DNA of 64,000 bases from Oscillospiraceae bacterium (GCA_902782125.1 CACZMA010000002.1:150853-214852), one strand, 5' to 3'; positions 54,207 through 62,925 are shown, counted from the first letter of the stretch. Notes: a model not told the origin generated them from the sequence alone. A program made the numbers and translations.

Positions 54207-56225
54207 ATGGTCAAGAGATTCAATAAGAAACAGGGAAGCAAGCAGGGTATCATCCTGCTGACTGTCGTCTTCATCCTTGCAATGGCTATAATCTTTATCT
54301 CAGCCTGCATGCTTATGACTAGGGCGACAAGAGATCGTATGTATTGGAAGGCCGAGCAGAGCCAGGCAAGGCTTACGGTTACTTCTGCTGCAGAAGCTTT
54401 CTATCAGGCTCTTGAGGTTGGAGACTTCAAAGAGAGCGATCTGAAAAAGCTTGCTACTGGAAAGGCATCCGGAATATATATGACTGCTACAGATAAAACA
54501 GGCAAGTGTCTTCCCGGTATGGGTACAACTTCTGATAACTGCACAATGCTCTCGTTGAAGGCAAAGGATGCTAAGTGCAGTGAGATCTACGCTTATCTGA
54601 CAACAACTATTGGTACTGAGAAGGAGAGCGTTAAGATAACATTCAAGATGAAGGATAAGGCTACTCCACAGGGTTTGTTCCAGAATCCTGTTGATTATAA
54701 CGGAACTACCGGTACCATCAACTTTGATGATATGGGTAAGGTCATGAACGGCTCAAACCCTAAGGACAATTTCCTTGTTGTACGTAAGGGTACTTATACT
54801 AAAGACTCTTCAAGTAATATCTACTCTGACGTTATTTTCGTAGGCGGAGATGTGAAAGACTTCGTAGCAAATCTCCATGGCGATGTAGTATTCCTTGATG
54901 ATGCAAAGGTTAATGCGACAAGTGCGAATCAGCAGTACGGTTGGTCAGGCGCTAATGTTTACTTTGCCGGAACCAGCACGACCACATTCAATGATTCTTT
55001 CAATGCAGGCGGAAACATGATTGAGTTTGGAGGCATAACAAATCTCATATTCGCAAACCGCACGTGCAACACTTTTACGCAAAATGCGAAAGTTTATAAC
55101 GATGACAAAATAATATCGTTAAAGGTTTCTAGTTCAACAGCTACAGAAGATACGTCGCTTATTTCTTCTACTGCTTATTCAGAATTGTCAGCATTTGGAA
55201 AAACTTTTAAGCCAGGCACAGCAACGGACGATATCAAAACGGACGCGGCAAAATATGCTTCTGAAGATTTTACAAAAAAGACCATCGGTACTTTCGCTAC
55301 GACAAGCAAGGCATTCGGAAGCGTAAAGGTCAATGGAGAGGCGCTGAAGACATCGGCTCCTTCAGACTACACCAAGATGTCGGTCGCTGATGTTAAGGAT
55401 AAATACGGAATAAGTCTTGCTACTGCAACAACGGCAAAGAGCGCTGAAGGTTACACCTATCTCGGTCAGACTGATAAGGACGATATCACTTCGATCACGA
55501 CCAATATCAATATCACAACAGGTGGTAATTTTGGTACAAACAACAAGACTACTCCGACTGTATATTTCCTTGATGGATCAAAAGACTACATTATCTATCT
55601 TTCATCAAGTTCGGCAATATACGACTTCAGCACATCATACTTTGTTGTAGTCAATCCGAGTCCTGATCATACTCAGCTTATAGTACTTCAGAGCGGGGTT
55701 AAGGTTAGTATAAGTTCTGAACAGGGCAGCGGCACAAAGTTTGGATTCTTATCAATAACCAGAGGAGAGAATTCCGGAACACCTGATAGTTACTTAAAAT
55801 ATCTGAAGGAAGGCAAACTGGATGCTGAGATGACTGCAAGCGGCGACGGAAGCAGCAACCACTTCTCGACTTATTACGATTCCGTCAAGAAGCCTGCATT
55901 CATGGTATTGGGCGCAGGAAGCAATCAGGTCAACATGTTCAAGGGCTCGGTCTTTGAAGGTTACCTCGGACTCTATAATCCTGACGAGACAACGAAGTCC
56001 TATATCGGTATCTATAATGGTCCGCAGGTCATTTACGGAAGGATCCTTCTTGACGGTCTGATTCCGATTGATGAGAGTGGAAATTATAAAGCAGACGGAA
56101 ATGTCGATAACGGACAGATCTACATGCCTTATTGCCCCGGTCCCAATGCCAGCGGTGATAAGCCTGACGTAGAGCTCTATGAGTTCGGTTATAAAGTAAT
56201 ATCTGTTGATTACTACGTCGAATAA
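54207..56225 (+). CDS. large surface protein with a PilX/pilin-like N-terminus
   Basis: A 672-residue protein with a basic start (MVKRFNKKQGSKQG) followed directly by a membrane helix (about 15-40, IILLTVVFILAMAIIFISACML), then ATRDRMYWKAEQSQARLTVTSAAEAFYQ. That layout resembles PilX-type minor pilins, which carry a G-x-x-L-L-x-V start. The rest is a long Thr/Ser/Asn-rich domain with repeated short beta motifs and no family I recognise. I use the ATG at 54207 (AAGGAAGG upstream), not the GTG at 54198, which lies in the ribosome-binding site. No other pilus gene is nearby. Monocistronic. Confidence 0.7.
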   Translation: MVKRFNKKQGSKQGIILLTVVFILAMAIIFISACMLMTRATRDRMYWKAEQSQARLTVTSAAEAFYQALEVGDFKESDLKKLATGKASGIYMTATDKTGKCLPGMGTTSDNCTMLSLKAKDAKCSEIYAYLTTTIGTEKESVKITFKMKDKATPQGLFQNPVDYNGTTGTINFDDMGKVMNGSNPKDNFLVVRKGTYTKDSSSNIYSDVIFVGGDVKDFVANLHGDVVFLDDAKVNATSANQQYGWSGANVYFAGTSTTTFNDSFNAGGNMIEFGGITNLIFANRTCNTFTQNAKVYNDDKIISLKVSSSTATEDTSLISSTAYSELSAFGKTFKPGTATDDIKTDAAKYASEDFTKKTIGTFATTSKAFGSVKVNGEALKTSAPSDYTKMSVADVKDKYGISLATATTAKSAEGYTYLGQTDKDDITSITTNINITTGGNFGTNNKTTPTVYFLDGSKDYIIYLSSSSAIYDFSTSYFVVVNPSPDHTQLIVLQSGVKVSISSEQGSGTKFGFLSITRGENSGTPDSYLKYLKEGKLDAEMTASGDGSSNHFSTYYDSVKKPAFMVLGAGSNQVNMFKGSVFEGYLGLYNPDETTKSYIGIYNGPQVIYGRILLDGLIPIDESGNYKADGNVDNGQIYMPYCPGPNASGDKPDVELYEFGYKVISVDYYVE

Positions 56226-56246
56226 GAAGTTTTGATCTAAAACCCC

Positions 56247-56280
56247 AAAGAGCCGACTTTATATGAGTCGGCTCTTTTTA
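56247..56280 (+). terminator. intrinsic terminator after the PilX-like gene
   Basis: AAAGAGCCGACT at 56247-56258 pairs perfectly with AGTCGGCTCTTT at 56266-56277, with a seven-base loop and a TTTTTA tail. Confidence 0.93.
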
Positions 56281-56347
56281 TGTCTAATTCCCGAATGACA
56301 AAAAAATAAATAATAATATAATTAGAGTACGGATTTGGAGGTAATCA

Positions 56348-57736
56348 ATGAAAGGATTAAGGTTCTATCTTGCCCTTTGGCTTGCAAAGATCTCGATTCC
56401 CGCACTCAAACTGACTCACCATAACGGAACGGACTACCCCGGACATCTCGCTATCAAGATATGTCCTGATTTCCTTGACAGGATAGAGAAGCCGCCGCTT
56501 GTTATTGCGGTTACGGGCACCAACGGTAAGACAACATGCACCAACATGATCTGCGATGCTTTCGAGGCAGCAGGCAGGAAGGTTCTCTGCAACAGGTATG
56601 GCTCAAACATCAATTCAGGTGTGTCCACCTGTCTCATTACAGGATCAACACTGACAGGCAAGACGAAGTACGATACGGCAATACTTGAGACAGACGAACG
56701 TTCTGCTCCGAGGATCTACCCGTTCCTTAAGCCTGACTACATCGTGGTAACCAACCTCTACAGAGATTCGATAATGCGTAATGCCCATCCGGAATATATC
56801 CAATGGGTAATGAACAAGGGCATTCCTTCGAAGAGCAAGATGGTCATCAACGGAGACGACCTCATCTCCTGCGGAATTGCTCCGGATAACAAGCATATCT
56901 ATTACGGCATAGGCAGACTGGAATCTGATACCACAGAGCTGGTCAATCGTCTCTGTGACCTCAGGATCTGTCCCGAGTGCGGCAAGAAGCTCGTCTTCGA
57001 TTACAGAAGATATCACCACATCGGAAGAGCACACTGCCCGGCATGCGGATTCAAGTCACCTGAGTATGACTATGAGGGCCACGACATCGATAAGGCTGCA
57101 GGCACTGTTCAGGTAACGGACAAGGAAGGAACAAGGAGCTACAAGATAGCAAACGACAGTCTCTTCAACATCTACAATACCGTTATGACAGTCGCACTGA
57201 TGAGAGACCTCGGCTTTGCCGCAGATGAAGTGGTAACACTTATGGATAAGGTCAAGATCCCGGCAACGAGATTCTCGAGCATCAAGGCAGGTCCCTGCAC
57301 CGTTACGACACAGCTTGCCAAGGAGATGAATGCCCTTGCGGTAACACGTGCTACGGATTATGTAAGACATCAGCCCGGACACAAGAGGCTGTTCCTGCTC
57401 CTGTCCTGTTATAAGGTCGCGGAGAACTGGTCCGAGAACATGGGCTGGCTTTACGATTGCGATTTCGAGATGATGAATGATCCCCTTATAGATACCTGCG
57501 TCGTAACGGGACCGCGTGCACTGGACTTCAAGCTGAGGCTGCTGCTTGCCGGCGTTCCGGAAGAGAAGATCCTCTGCAGTGAGGATGAGCGTGAAGCGGC
57601 TAGGAAGATGGACATCGCATCAGGCGACAGCATCTACATCTACTGCGGAATGGTCGAGGGTTTCGGCGTGGTCGATGACTGCAGGAAGATCATCACCGAG
57701 CGTTGCGAGGCTTTGGTCGGAAAGGAGCAGGCATGA
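56348..57736 (+). CDS. murT: MurT-type Mur ligase (lipid II isoglutaminyl synthase subunit)
   Basis: Mur ligase subunit of the complex that amidates D-Glu of lipid II to D-isoglutamine, 462 residues. The ATP loop is GTNGKTT at 57-63. A zinc ribbon has C208, C211, C230 and C233 (CPECGKK, CPACGFK). The C-terminal domain is DUF1727. In S. aureus MurT an Asp of a motif like ADGxDxSW completes the glutaminase triad of GatD; here the equivalent stretch is AENWSENMGW (358-367), without a clear Asp. YRDSIMRNAHPE also replaces the usual FRDQLDRYGE. GGAGG is upstream; the stop overlaps gatD. Confidence 0.9.
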   Translation: MKGLRFYLALWLAKISIPALKLTHHNGTDYPGHLAIKICPDFLDRIEKPPLVIAVTGTNGKTTCTNMICDAFEAAGRKVLCNRYGSNINSGVSTCLITGSTLTGKTKYDTAILETDERSAPRIYPFLKPDYIVVTNLYRDSIMRNAHPEYIQWVMNKGIPSKSKMVINGDDLISCGIAPDNKHIYYGIGRLESDTTELVNRLCDLRICPECGKKLVFDYRRYHHIGRAHCPACGFKSPEYDYEGHDIDKAAGTVQVTDKEGTRSYKIANDSLFNIYNTVMTVALMRDLGFAADEVVTLMDKVKIPATRFSSIKAGPCTVTTQLAKEMNALAVTRATDYVRHQPGHKRLFLLLSCYKVAENWSENMGWLYDCDFEMMNDPLIDTCVVTGPRALDFKLRLLLAGVPEEKILCSEDEREAARKMDIASGDSIYIYCGMVEGFGVVDDCRKIITERCEALVGKEQA

Positions 57737-58470
57737 CGATAGAAGTTTTGTTCCCGGAAGTCGCGAACCTTTACGGAGACATGGGAAACATAGAATACAT
57801 TACACGTTCGCTCGAAGCTTGCGGCAAGACCTGCGAAGTGATCGATACAGATCTGTACACGCGTCCTGCCTTTGCAGACAGGGATGACATCGACCTGATC
57901 TACATGGGTCCAGTCACTGAGAAGGGACAGCTCCGCGTCATCGATTCGCTTAAGCCGTACAAGGACAGGCTGGAGCAGCTGATCAAAGGCGGGCAGAGAT
58001 TCTTCATGACGGGTAATAGCATGGAGGTATTCGGCGAATACATAGAATGTGAAGAGGGCGGACCTCACATAGAGTGCCTGGGACTGTTCCCGTTCATTAC
58101 AAAGCAGCGCATGATGCAGCGAACCAGCTCTTTCTGGGTAGGACAGTTCGAAGGGATCGACATTGTCGGATACAAGAGCCAGTTCACGCATATCTATCCC
58201 ACTGATACGGAATCTGTTAAGAACCTGTTCACGACTGAGAAGGGTGAGGGTCTTAATCCTGAGATGAATGGCGAAGGCATCAAGGAAGGCGGCTTTGAAG
58301 GGACGTATCTTCTCGGCCCCCTATTTGTGCTGAATCCTCTGTATATGAGGAAGTTCCTGGCTGACCTCGGCATAGAAGACTGCACTCCGCTCTACGAAGA
58401 AGCGGCAATGGAAGCTTATAAGAAGCGTCTGGATGAATACCGCGAGCCCGGCCGCAATTACAAGTACTGA
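57733..58470 (+). CDS. gatD: GatD-like class I glutamine amidotransferase, catalytic Cys and His absent
   Basis: Partner of MurT, normally supplying ammonia from glutamine; 245 residues as usual. It is recognisable by LFPEVANLYGDMGN, YMGP, GTYLLGPLFVLNP and its overlap with murT (ATGA; AAGGAG upstream). The nucleophile elbow, usually ICGGYQLLG, reads FMTGNSMEVFG (residues 91-101): the Cys is replaced and Thr-Gly stands in its place. The usual YLHGPL reads YLLGPL (His to Leu at about 194). A start at 57703 would add ten atypical residues. It may be a structural partner only, with ammonia from another source. Confidence 0.85.
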   Translation: MTIEVLFPEVANLYGDMGNIEYITRSLEACGKTCEVIDTDLYTRPAFADRDDIDLIYMGPVTEKGQLRVIDSLKPYKDRLEQLIKGGQRFFMTGNSMEVFGEYIECEEGGPHIECLGLFPFITKQRMMQRTSSFWVGQFEGIDIVGYKSQFTHIYPTDTESVKNLFTTEKGEGLNPEMNGEGIKEGGFEGTYLLGPLFVLNPLYMRKFLADLGIEDCTPLYEEAAMEAYKKRLDEYREPGRNYKY

Positions 58471-58487
58471 TCTTGAAGGAGAATAAT

Positions 58488-58742
58488 ATGCATTATCAAT
58501 ATGAACCCAAGGGCGTCTGCTCGAGACTTATAGACTTTGATATCGATGAGCAGGGTAAGATCACCAATATCAGCTTCGAGGGCGGATGCAACGGCAACCT
58601 TAAGGCCGTGGGCAAGCTCTGCGAGGGCATGACGGCAGACGAGATCGCAGGTAAACTTCTCGGCAACACCTGCGGCTTCAGAGATACTTCATGTGCCGAT
58701 CAGCTGTCCAAGGCAGTGCTCGAAGCAAAATCCAAACTGTAA
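58488..58742 (+). CDS. small TSCPD-domain-like protein
   Basis: An 84-residue protein with GGCNGNLKAVGKLCEGMTADE and a C-terminal GFRDTSCADQLSKA. This matches the clostridial TSCPD family (also found at the end of some ribonucleotide reductases), in which the hallmark is TSCPDQL; here Pro is replaced by Ala. Conserved cysteines suggest metal binding or redox. Function is unknown. It lies 17 bases after gatD and has GAAGGAGA upstream of the ATG at 58488; the earlier ATG at 58473 sits before that site. Confidence 0.8.
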   Translation: MHYQYEPKGVCSRLIDFDIDEQGKITNISFEGGCNGNLKAVGKLCEGMTADEIAGKLLGNTCGFRDTSCADQLSKAVLEAKSKL

Positions 58743-58804
58743 AACACTACGCTCTATATGTTAATATATCGCAGTAGATCAAGGCGATTAGGGGAACTCA
58801 TCTG

Positions 58805-59530
58805 ATGCTGAGCATTATCGTGCCCGCTTTCAACGAAGGAAGCCGCATATACGACAATCTTAAGATCATAAGCTCGGCATTATCCGGCTTCACTGATGAT
58901 TACGAGATAATCGCAGTGAACGACGGTTCATCCGACAATACGGGTGATGAGATACGCCGTGCAGCTTCAGAAGACAGCCGCATCATTCCCGCCGGATACG
59001 AACAGAACCGCGGCAAGGGCGGTGCGATAATCGAAGGCGTATCGCTGTCCAGGGGCACTGAAGTCGGATTCATCGATGCCGACCTCGACCTGTCACCTGA
59101 CCAGATCGAGACCTATGTTAAGGCGATGCGCGAACAGGGTGCTGACGTCGTTATCGGCTCGAAAATGCACAAGGACTCGAAGCTGGAATATCCGCCGGCA
59201 CGCAAGATCTTCTCATTCTGCTATTACATAATGCTCAAGGTTCTGTTCGGGCTTAAGTGCCACGATACACAGACGGGTCTTAAGATATACAAGGGTGACA
59301 TCATCAGGAAGGTTGCTCCGGCGCAGACCATTAACGGTTATGCTTTTGATATAGAGATGCTCGCACTGGCTTCGAGGTGCGGTGCCAAGTTGGTCGAGAT
59401 GCCGGTCGAACTGAACTATACCCGGAACACGTCTTTCGGAAGGATAAGGATGGGTGATGTCCTTAAGATGTTTACGGATACCTGGAAGATCTGGTGGAAC
59501 CTCAGGGTAAGAAAGTCATACTCCCTCTAA
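58805..59530 (+). CDS. GT2 glycosyltransferase, DPM1-like
   Basis: Dolichol/polyprenyl-phosphate-sugar synthase-like glycosyltransferase of 241 residues. The GT2 fold has SIIVPAFNEG, NDGSSDNTGDE, the metal-binding DADLDLSP and DTQTGLKIYK. It has no membrane helices, unlike the CsbB-like protein at 21108, so it probably acts as a soluble or peripheral enzyme. GGGGA is upstream. The acceptor (polyprenyl phosphate) is inferred from the subfamily. Confidence 0.88.
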   Translation: MLSIIVPAFNEGSRIYDNLKIISSALSGFTDDYEIIAVNDGSSDNTGDEIRRAASEDSRIIPAGYEQNRGKGGAIIEGVSLSRGTEVGFIDADLDLSPDQIETYVKAMREQGADVVIGSKMHKDSKLEYPPARKIFSFCYYIMLKVLFGLKCHDTQTGLKIYKGDIIRKVAPAQTINGYAFDIEMLALASRCGAKLVEMPVELNYTRNTSFGRIRMGDVLKMFTDTWKIWWNLRVRKSYSL

Positions 59531-59684
59531 GCTTTATACAGAACGATAAACACAGGATATTGCAATTGTGCAAATGACTTTTATCTGTCTTGCGAATTTA
59601 TTATTTTGATGATGTTTTTGCAATGTTTCTTAGAGTATAATGAACGAGGGTGGAAGGGCAAACCTTCCGTAAGAGGAGTACGAA

Positions 59685-60278
59685 TTGGCATTACATTTTC
59701 CGAAGCATATCACTGAGTACAAGCTCGCCAAGGACTTGTTTACCCGTGGTAAGGATATTATCTTAAGTTCCGGAGCAAGATCGCTGAAGGAGTTTACCCA
59801 GCACGGTACAACTTCTGTTTTTGAGCACAGTGTTTCCGTAGCCAAGTTCAGCCTTCTCTTTGCTTATGCGATAGAGAGACGTTTCCCGGGTTTTGAGATC
59901 GACAAGACGAGCCTTGTAAGAGGCGCGCTCCTGCACGACTATTTCCTCTATGACTGGCACGATCCGGATCCGTCGCACAGACTGCACGGCTTCACACACC
60001 CGGGTACTGCTCTCAGGAATGCACAGAGGGATTATGAGCTCAACGATATCGAGAAGGATATCATCTCCAAGCACATGTTCCCGCTGACTGTTGTTCCCCC
60101 GAGATACAGAGAGAGCGTTATCGTCTGTCTTGCCGATAAGTGGTGCGCACTTTGCGAGACATTCAAGATAGACGTCTCCGCTTACCTGATCTACCGCGTC
60201 AATTATCACATCGCACTTGAGAACGGTGAACTTACGATCAGACACGGCAGCGATGAAGTTGAACAGATTCCGGCATAA
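59685..60278 (+). CDS. HD-domain phosphohydrolase
   Basis: A 197-residue metal-dependent hydrolase of the HD superfamily. Ligands visible in order are H in EHSVSVAKFS, the HD pair in ALLHDYFLYDWH, H in HPGTALRNA and the late Asp in CLADKWCA. The substrate is unknown; relatives act on nucleotides or polyprenyl diphosphates. It starts with TTG at 59685 with AGAGGAG upstream. First of a tight run of three genes with Nudix and DUF4037 proteins. A TATAAT at 59636-59641 may be the -10, without a clear -35. Confidence 0.87.
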   Translation: MALHFPKHITEYKLAKDLFTRGKDIILSSGARSLKEFTQHGTTSVFEHSVSVAKFSLLFAYAIERRFPGFEIDKTSLVRGALLHDYFLYDWHDPDPSHRLHGFTHPGTALRNAQRDYELNDIEKDIISKHMFPLTVVPPRYRESVIVCLADKWCALCETFKIDVSAYLIYRVNYHIALENGELTIRHGSDEVEQIPA

Positions 60279-60286
60279 ATCAACTT

Positions 60287-60772
60287 ATGAGACTTAAAGA
60301 TCTTACGACACTCATCTACGTCACGAGCGATGATGAGTGTCTTTTTATCAGGAAGACTTCCGAAGGCGATATCAACTACGCCAAATATCTCGGCATCGGC
60401 GGACATTTCGAGACTGACGAGTCTCCTGAAGAATGCGTACTGCGCGAGCTTTATGAAGAAGCCGGGATCAAGGCCGGAGATCTTACGGATTTCAGGTACC
60501 GCGGTCTGGTAACATTTGTATCCAAGCAGTATGACAATGAATACATGCATGTGTTTACGGCTTCCCTGGCAAGAGAACTGCGTCCGGCAAGTGATGCCTG
60601 TGATGAGGGCGAGCTCTTTTGGGTACCGGTCTCAGAGATAATGGATCTTCCCGTCTGGGAGGGAGACAAGCTGATGTTTGCAAAGCTATTCTCGGACGAC
60701 AGGCGTTTCTTTACCATGAAGCTCAGCTATGACGGAGACAAACTGGTCTCTCACACCGAAGCCGAGTATTGA
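60287..60772 (+). CDS. Nudix hydrolase
   Basis: A 161-residue Nudix pyrophosphohydrolase with an intact Nudix box, GGHFETDESPEECVLRELYEEAGI (Gly, the Glu after five residues, RELYEE and Gly all present; box at about residues 39-62). Most similar in layout to MutT/8-oxo-dGTP-type or nucleoside-diphosphate-type members; the substrate cannot be fixed. It starts 8 bases after the HD gene, with no clear ribosome-binding site, so coupling is likely. The next gene starts one base after its stop. Confidence 0.9.
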   Translation: MRLKDLTTLIYVTSDDECLFIRKTSEGDINYAKYLGIGGHFETDESPEECVLRELYEEAGIKAGDLTDFRYRGLVTFVSKQYDNEYMHVFTASLARELRPASDACDEGELFWVPVSEIMDLPVWEGDKLMFAKLFSDDRRFFTMKLSYDGDKLVSHTEAEY

Positions 60773-60773
60773 T

Positions 60774-61709
60774 ATGTCTCAGACAGATAACAGCCGCAGG
60801 TTCTATGAACGTTATGTCGGACCGATGATCCGTGAGAGATTCGGTCTCTATGAGAACCGTATCGCAGTGGGGCTGGCAGGCGAGGGTTCGGACTGCTTCG
60901 GTTACGATGACTTTATGAGCCGCGACCATGACTTCGGAACGGGTGTCTGCCTGTGGCTTACTACTGCCGATTATGAATCGTTCGGCAAAGAACTGTGCGA
61001 TGCTTACGATGAACTTATAGACAAGATGCCGGGCAACAATCTGACTGCCAGGCTCCGGGCGCGCAGAGGCGTAATGACGATAGATGGATTCTATTCCAAC
61101 ATACTTGGCACAACTGTCCCGGCCGAGACAGGCAGGCTCACTGAAGAGGAATGGCTGGAGCTCGATCATTCATGTCTGGCAACTGCCACCAACGGCGAAG
61201 TGTTCAGGGATGATCCCGGAGTATTCTCATCGTTCAGATCCTATTTGATGGATTATTATCCCGACAGAGTATGGAGATTCAGGATCGCCGATGAGCTTCA
61301 CAAGTTCGCATCGTCTCTTCAGGTTAATTACGCCAGATGCATGTCCAGAGGAGATTCCGTTGCAGCCGGGATGTGCCGTCTGAACGGGCTTGCTTCTGCC
61401 ATGGAATTATTCTTCCTGCTTCACAGGCAGTATCCGCCGTACTATAAATGGACATACCGCCGTATGTGTGAGATAGAAGACGGCCTGTATGCCAAACGGG
61501 TAAAGGATCTGGCCGATGCCGTCAGCGATCCTGGCGTATGGGAAGGCAAGAGGTACAGTCCTGATTATATCAACCTGTCGGATCCGGTAGTCTTAAGTGC
61601 AGAGTTGCTCGCGGAGTCCGTGATAGATCTTATGTCGGAACGTGGCCTTGTAACTCCTTCGAACAAGTATCTGGAAAAGTATGTCGATGTCATATTGACC
61701 GGCACATGA
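60774..61709 (+). CDS. DUF4037-domain nucleotidyltransferase-like protein
   Basis: A 311-residue protein with the DUF4037 signature near residue 40: GEGSDCFGYDD followed by SRDHDFGTG, which resembles the G-S...D-x-D catalytic core of the nucleotidyltransferase fold. The C-terminal half is helical with a DYINLSDPVVL segment. The ATG at 60774 follows the Nudix stop by one base. The cellular substrate is unknown. With the HD and Nudix genes it forms a probable three-gene operon around nucleotide chemistry, which is inference from the folds only. Confidence 0.82.
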   Translation: MSQTDNSRRFYERYVGPMIRERFGLYENRIAVGLAGEGSDCFGYDDFMSRDHDFGTGVCLWLTTADYESFGKELCDAYDELIDKMPGNNLTARLRARRGVMTIDGFYSNILGTTVPAETGRLTEEEWLELDHSCLATATNGEVFRDDPGVFSSFRSYLMDYYPDRVWRFRIADELHKFASSLQVNYARCMSRGDSVAAGMCRLNGLASAMELFFLLHRQYPPYYKWTYRRMCEIEDGLYAKRVKDLADAVSDPGVWEGKRYSPDYINLSDPVVLSAELLAESVIDLMSERGLVTPSNKYLEKYVDVILTGT

Positions 61710-61710
61710 C

Positions 61711-62640
61711 TCAGTCTTCGGCAGAAGTATCTTCGGAACCGGTCAGATCATCTTCATCGGTATCATCCGCAGAAGTAGCCTTGAGGTATTCCGTGTCAGC
61801 AGCAACGATCTTTTGAGTCAGTTCCTTATAATGTTCCATGAGTTCTTTGTTCTGAACTGCTATTTTGTCACAGTCGCTTTTAAGCTTATCGACCTTCTCT
61901 TGTACCGGTTTGATCTCAGCATTAAGGCTCCTGTTTGTTAATGCCTTGCTGATCTTATAGCATGCAGCTATTATGGCGGCTATTACGGCGATAGTGGCGA
62001 GCAGCCACCAGCCGGTTTTCCAGGTGGCGTAGACTATTCCTGCCAGAATTGCGATTGCGACCGGAATCAGTTTTAAGCGGTCTAACTCATCGATTTCCAT
62101 GAGAAGCCCGTAAAGGGAAGACGAGAGCTTCTCGTTGTTCTCAGCCTTGGCTGTAAGAAGTTGATTGAGTTGCTTGGAATGTGTATCACGCTCGGCTTTG
62201 AGTTTGTTCAGATCAGTCTCGTTCCTGCGGTACTCGCTGAGGATATTGAGAGAATCTCTGATGTTCTCAAAAAACTCCCTGTTCTCGGCAGGAGCTTTCT
62301 CCAAGGCAGTAAGCAGAGCAGGATCAGACCCTTCCATATTGACTTCCTCTTTGAGAGCGATGGGAGACATGCTTTTCCATTTGCCGCTGCACAGGACAAT
62401 ACCGCGCAGTGCAGCGAAGTTGTGCGGATCTTTCTGGAGCACAAACTCATATGCTTCCTTCGCCGATCCGAACTCGTCTCTGTATAACGCTCTGTCTGCT
62501 AGCTCAAGGACGTTATCTTCGCGGAAATATTCATAATCGTATGTAAGGCCGCAAAATGGACAAACATATAACTGACGGTCCAGATCGATATTGAGAAGAC
62601 CGCCGCAGCTTTTGCAGAGATGACTTTTGACTATTGCCAT
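61711..62640 (-). CDS. zinc-ribbon, coiled-coil membrane protein of unknown function
   Basis: A 309-residue protein with an N-terminal zinc ribbon (CKSCGGLL at about 9-16 and CPFCGLTYD at about 27-35), a helical tetratricopeptide-like segment (about 45-85, ALYRDEFGSAKEAYEFVLQKDP) and a coiled coil (about 120-170, LNKLKAERDTHSKQLNQL). Two membrane helices follow at about 190-228, with a second coiled coil and an acidic tail. I do not recognise a named family. It converges with the DUF4037 gene (stops one base apart) and has a strong palindromic promoter. GGGAGG is upstream. Confidence 0.8.
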   Translation of the reverse strand: MAIVKSHLCKSCGGLLNIDLDRQLYVCPFCGLTYDYEYFREDNVLELADRALYRDEFGSAKEAYEFVLQKDPHNFAALRGIVLCSGKWKSMSPIALKEEVNMEGSDPALLTALEKAPAENREFFENIRDSLNILSEYRRNETDLNKLKAERDTHSKQLNQLLTAKAENNEKLSSSLYGLLMEIDELDRLKLIPVAIAILAGIVYATWKTGWWLLATIAVIAAIIAACYKISKALTNRSLNAEIKPVQEKVDKLKSDCDKIAVQNKELMEHYKELTQKIVAADTEYLKATSADDTDEDDLTGSEDTSAED

Positions 62641-62703
62641 ATAAAAACCGCCCTCCCAAACACTTCAGAGTGTTAGTACACATGAGAAACTTATTACGAA
62701 CAT

Positions 62704-62732
62704 ATCTTAGTATAAAACTAATACTATGTCAA
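62704..62732 (-). promoter_or_regulatory. promoter with an inverted repeat in its spacer
   Basis: On the minus strand TTGACA (62732-62727), a 17-base spacer and TAAGAT (62709-62704). TAGTAT (62708-62713) and ATACTA (62721-62726), with an inner TTAGT/ACTAA pair, fill the spacer. A further palindrome, AACACT-TCAG-AGTGTT, is at 62659-62674 in the leader, next to another TTAGTA. Confidence 0.8.
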
Positions 62733-62768
62733 TGATTACCCGGCATCATGCCGTGTTGAATCTAAATA

Positions 62769-62798
62769 ATAAAGACCGGACATCTGTCCGGTCTTTAT
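62769..62798. terminator. bidirectional terminator downstream of tRNA-Ser
   Basis: A near-perfect stem (TAAAGACCGGAC with GTCCGGTCTTTA around ATCT), with A-rich and T-rich flanks. It can end the tRNA-Ser transcript on the minus strand. Confidence 0.85.
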
Positions 62799-62925
62799 AC
62801 TTTGGGCACATCTTCAGCGCTTGTCGCTTTTGGTGGTAAATTGGTGGTAAGTTGCGTTCTTTTGAACCACCTGAATCCATACACACCTTGTGTCTATTGA
62901 CTCTTTGCGACGCCCAATTCTTAAA

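Noticed and set aside
59618..59641. TTGCAA and TATAAT upstream of the HD gene as a promoter
   Set aside because: The spacer is only 12 bases, too short for a sigma-A promoter; only the -10 may be real.
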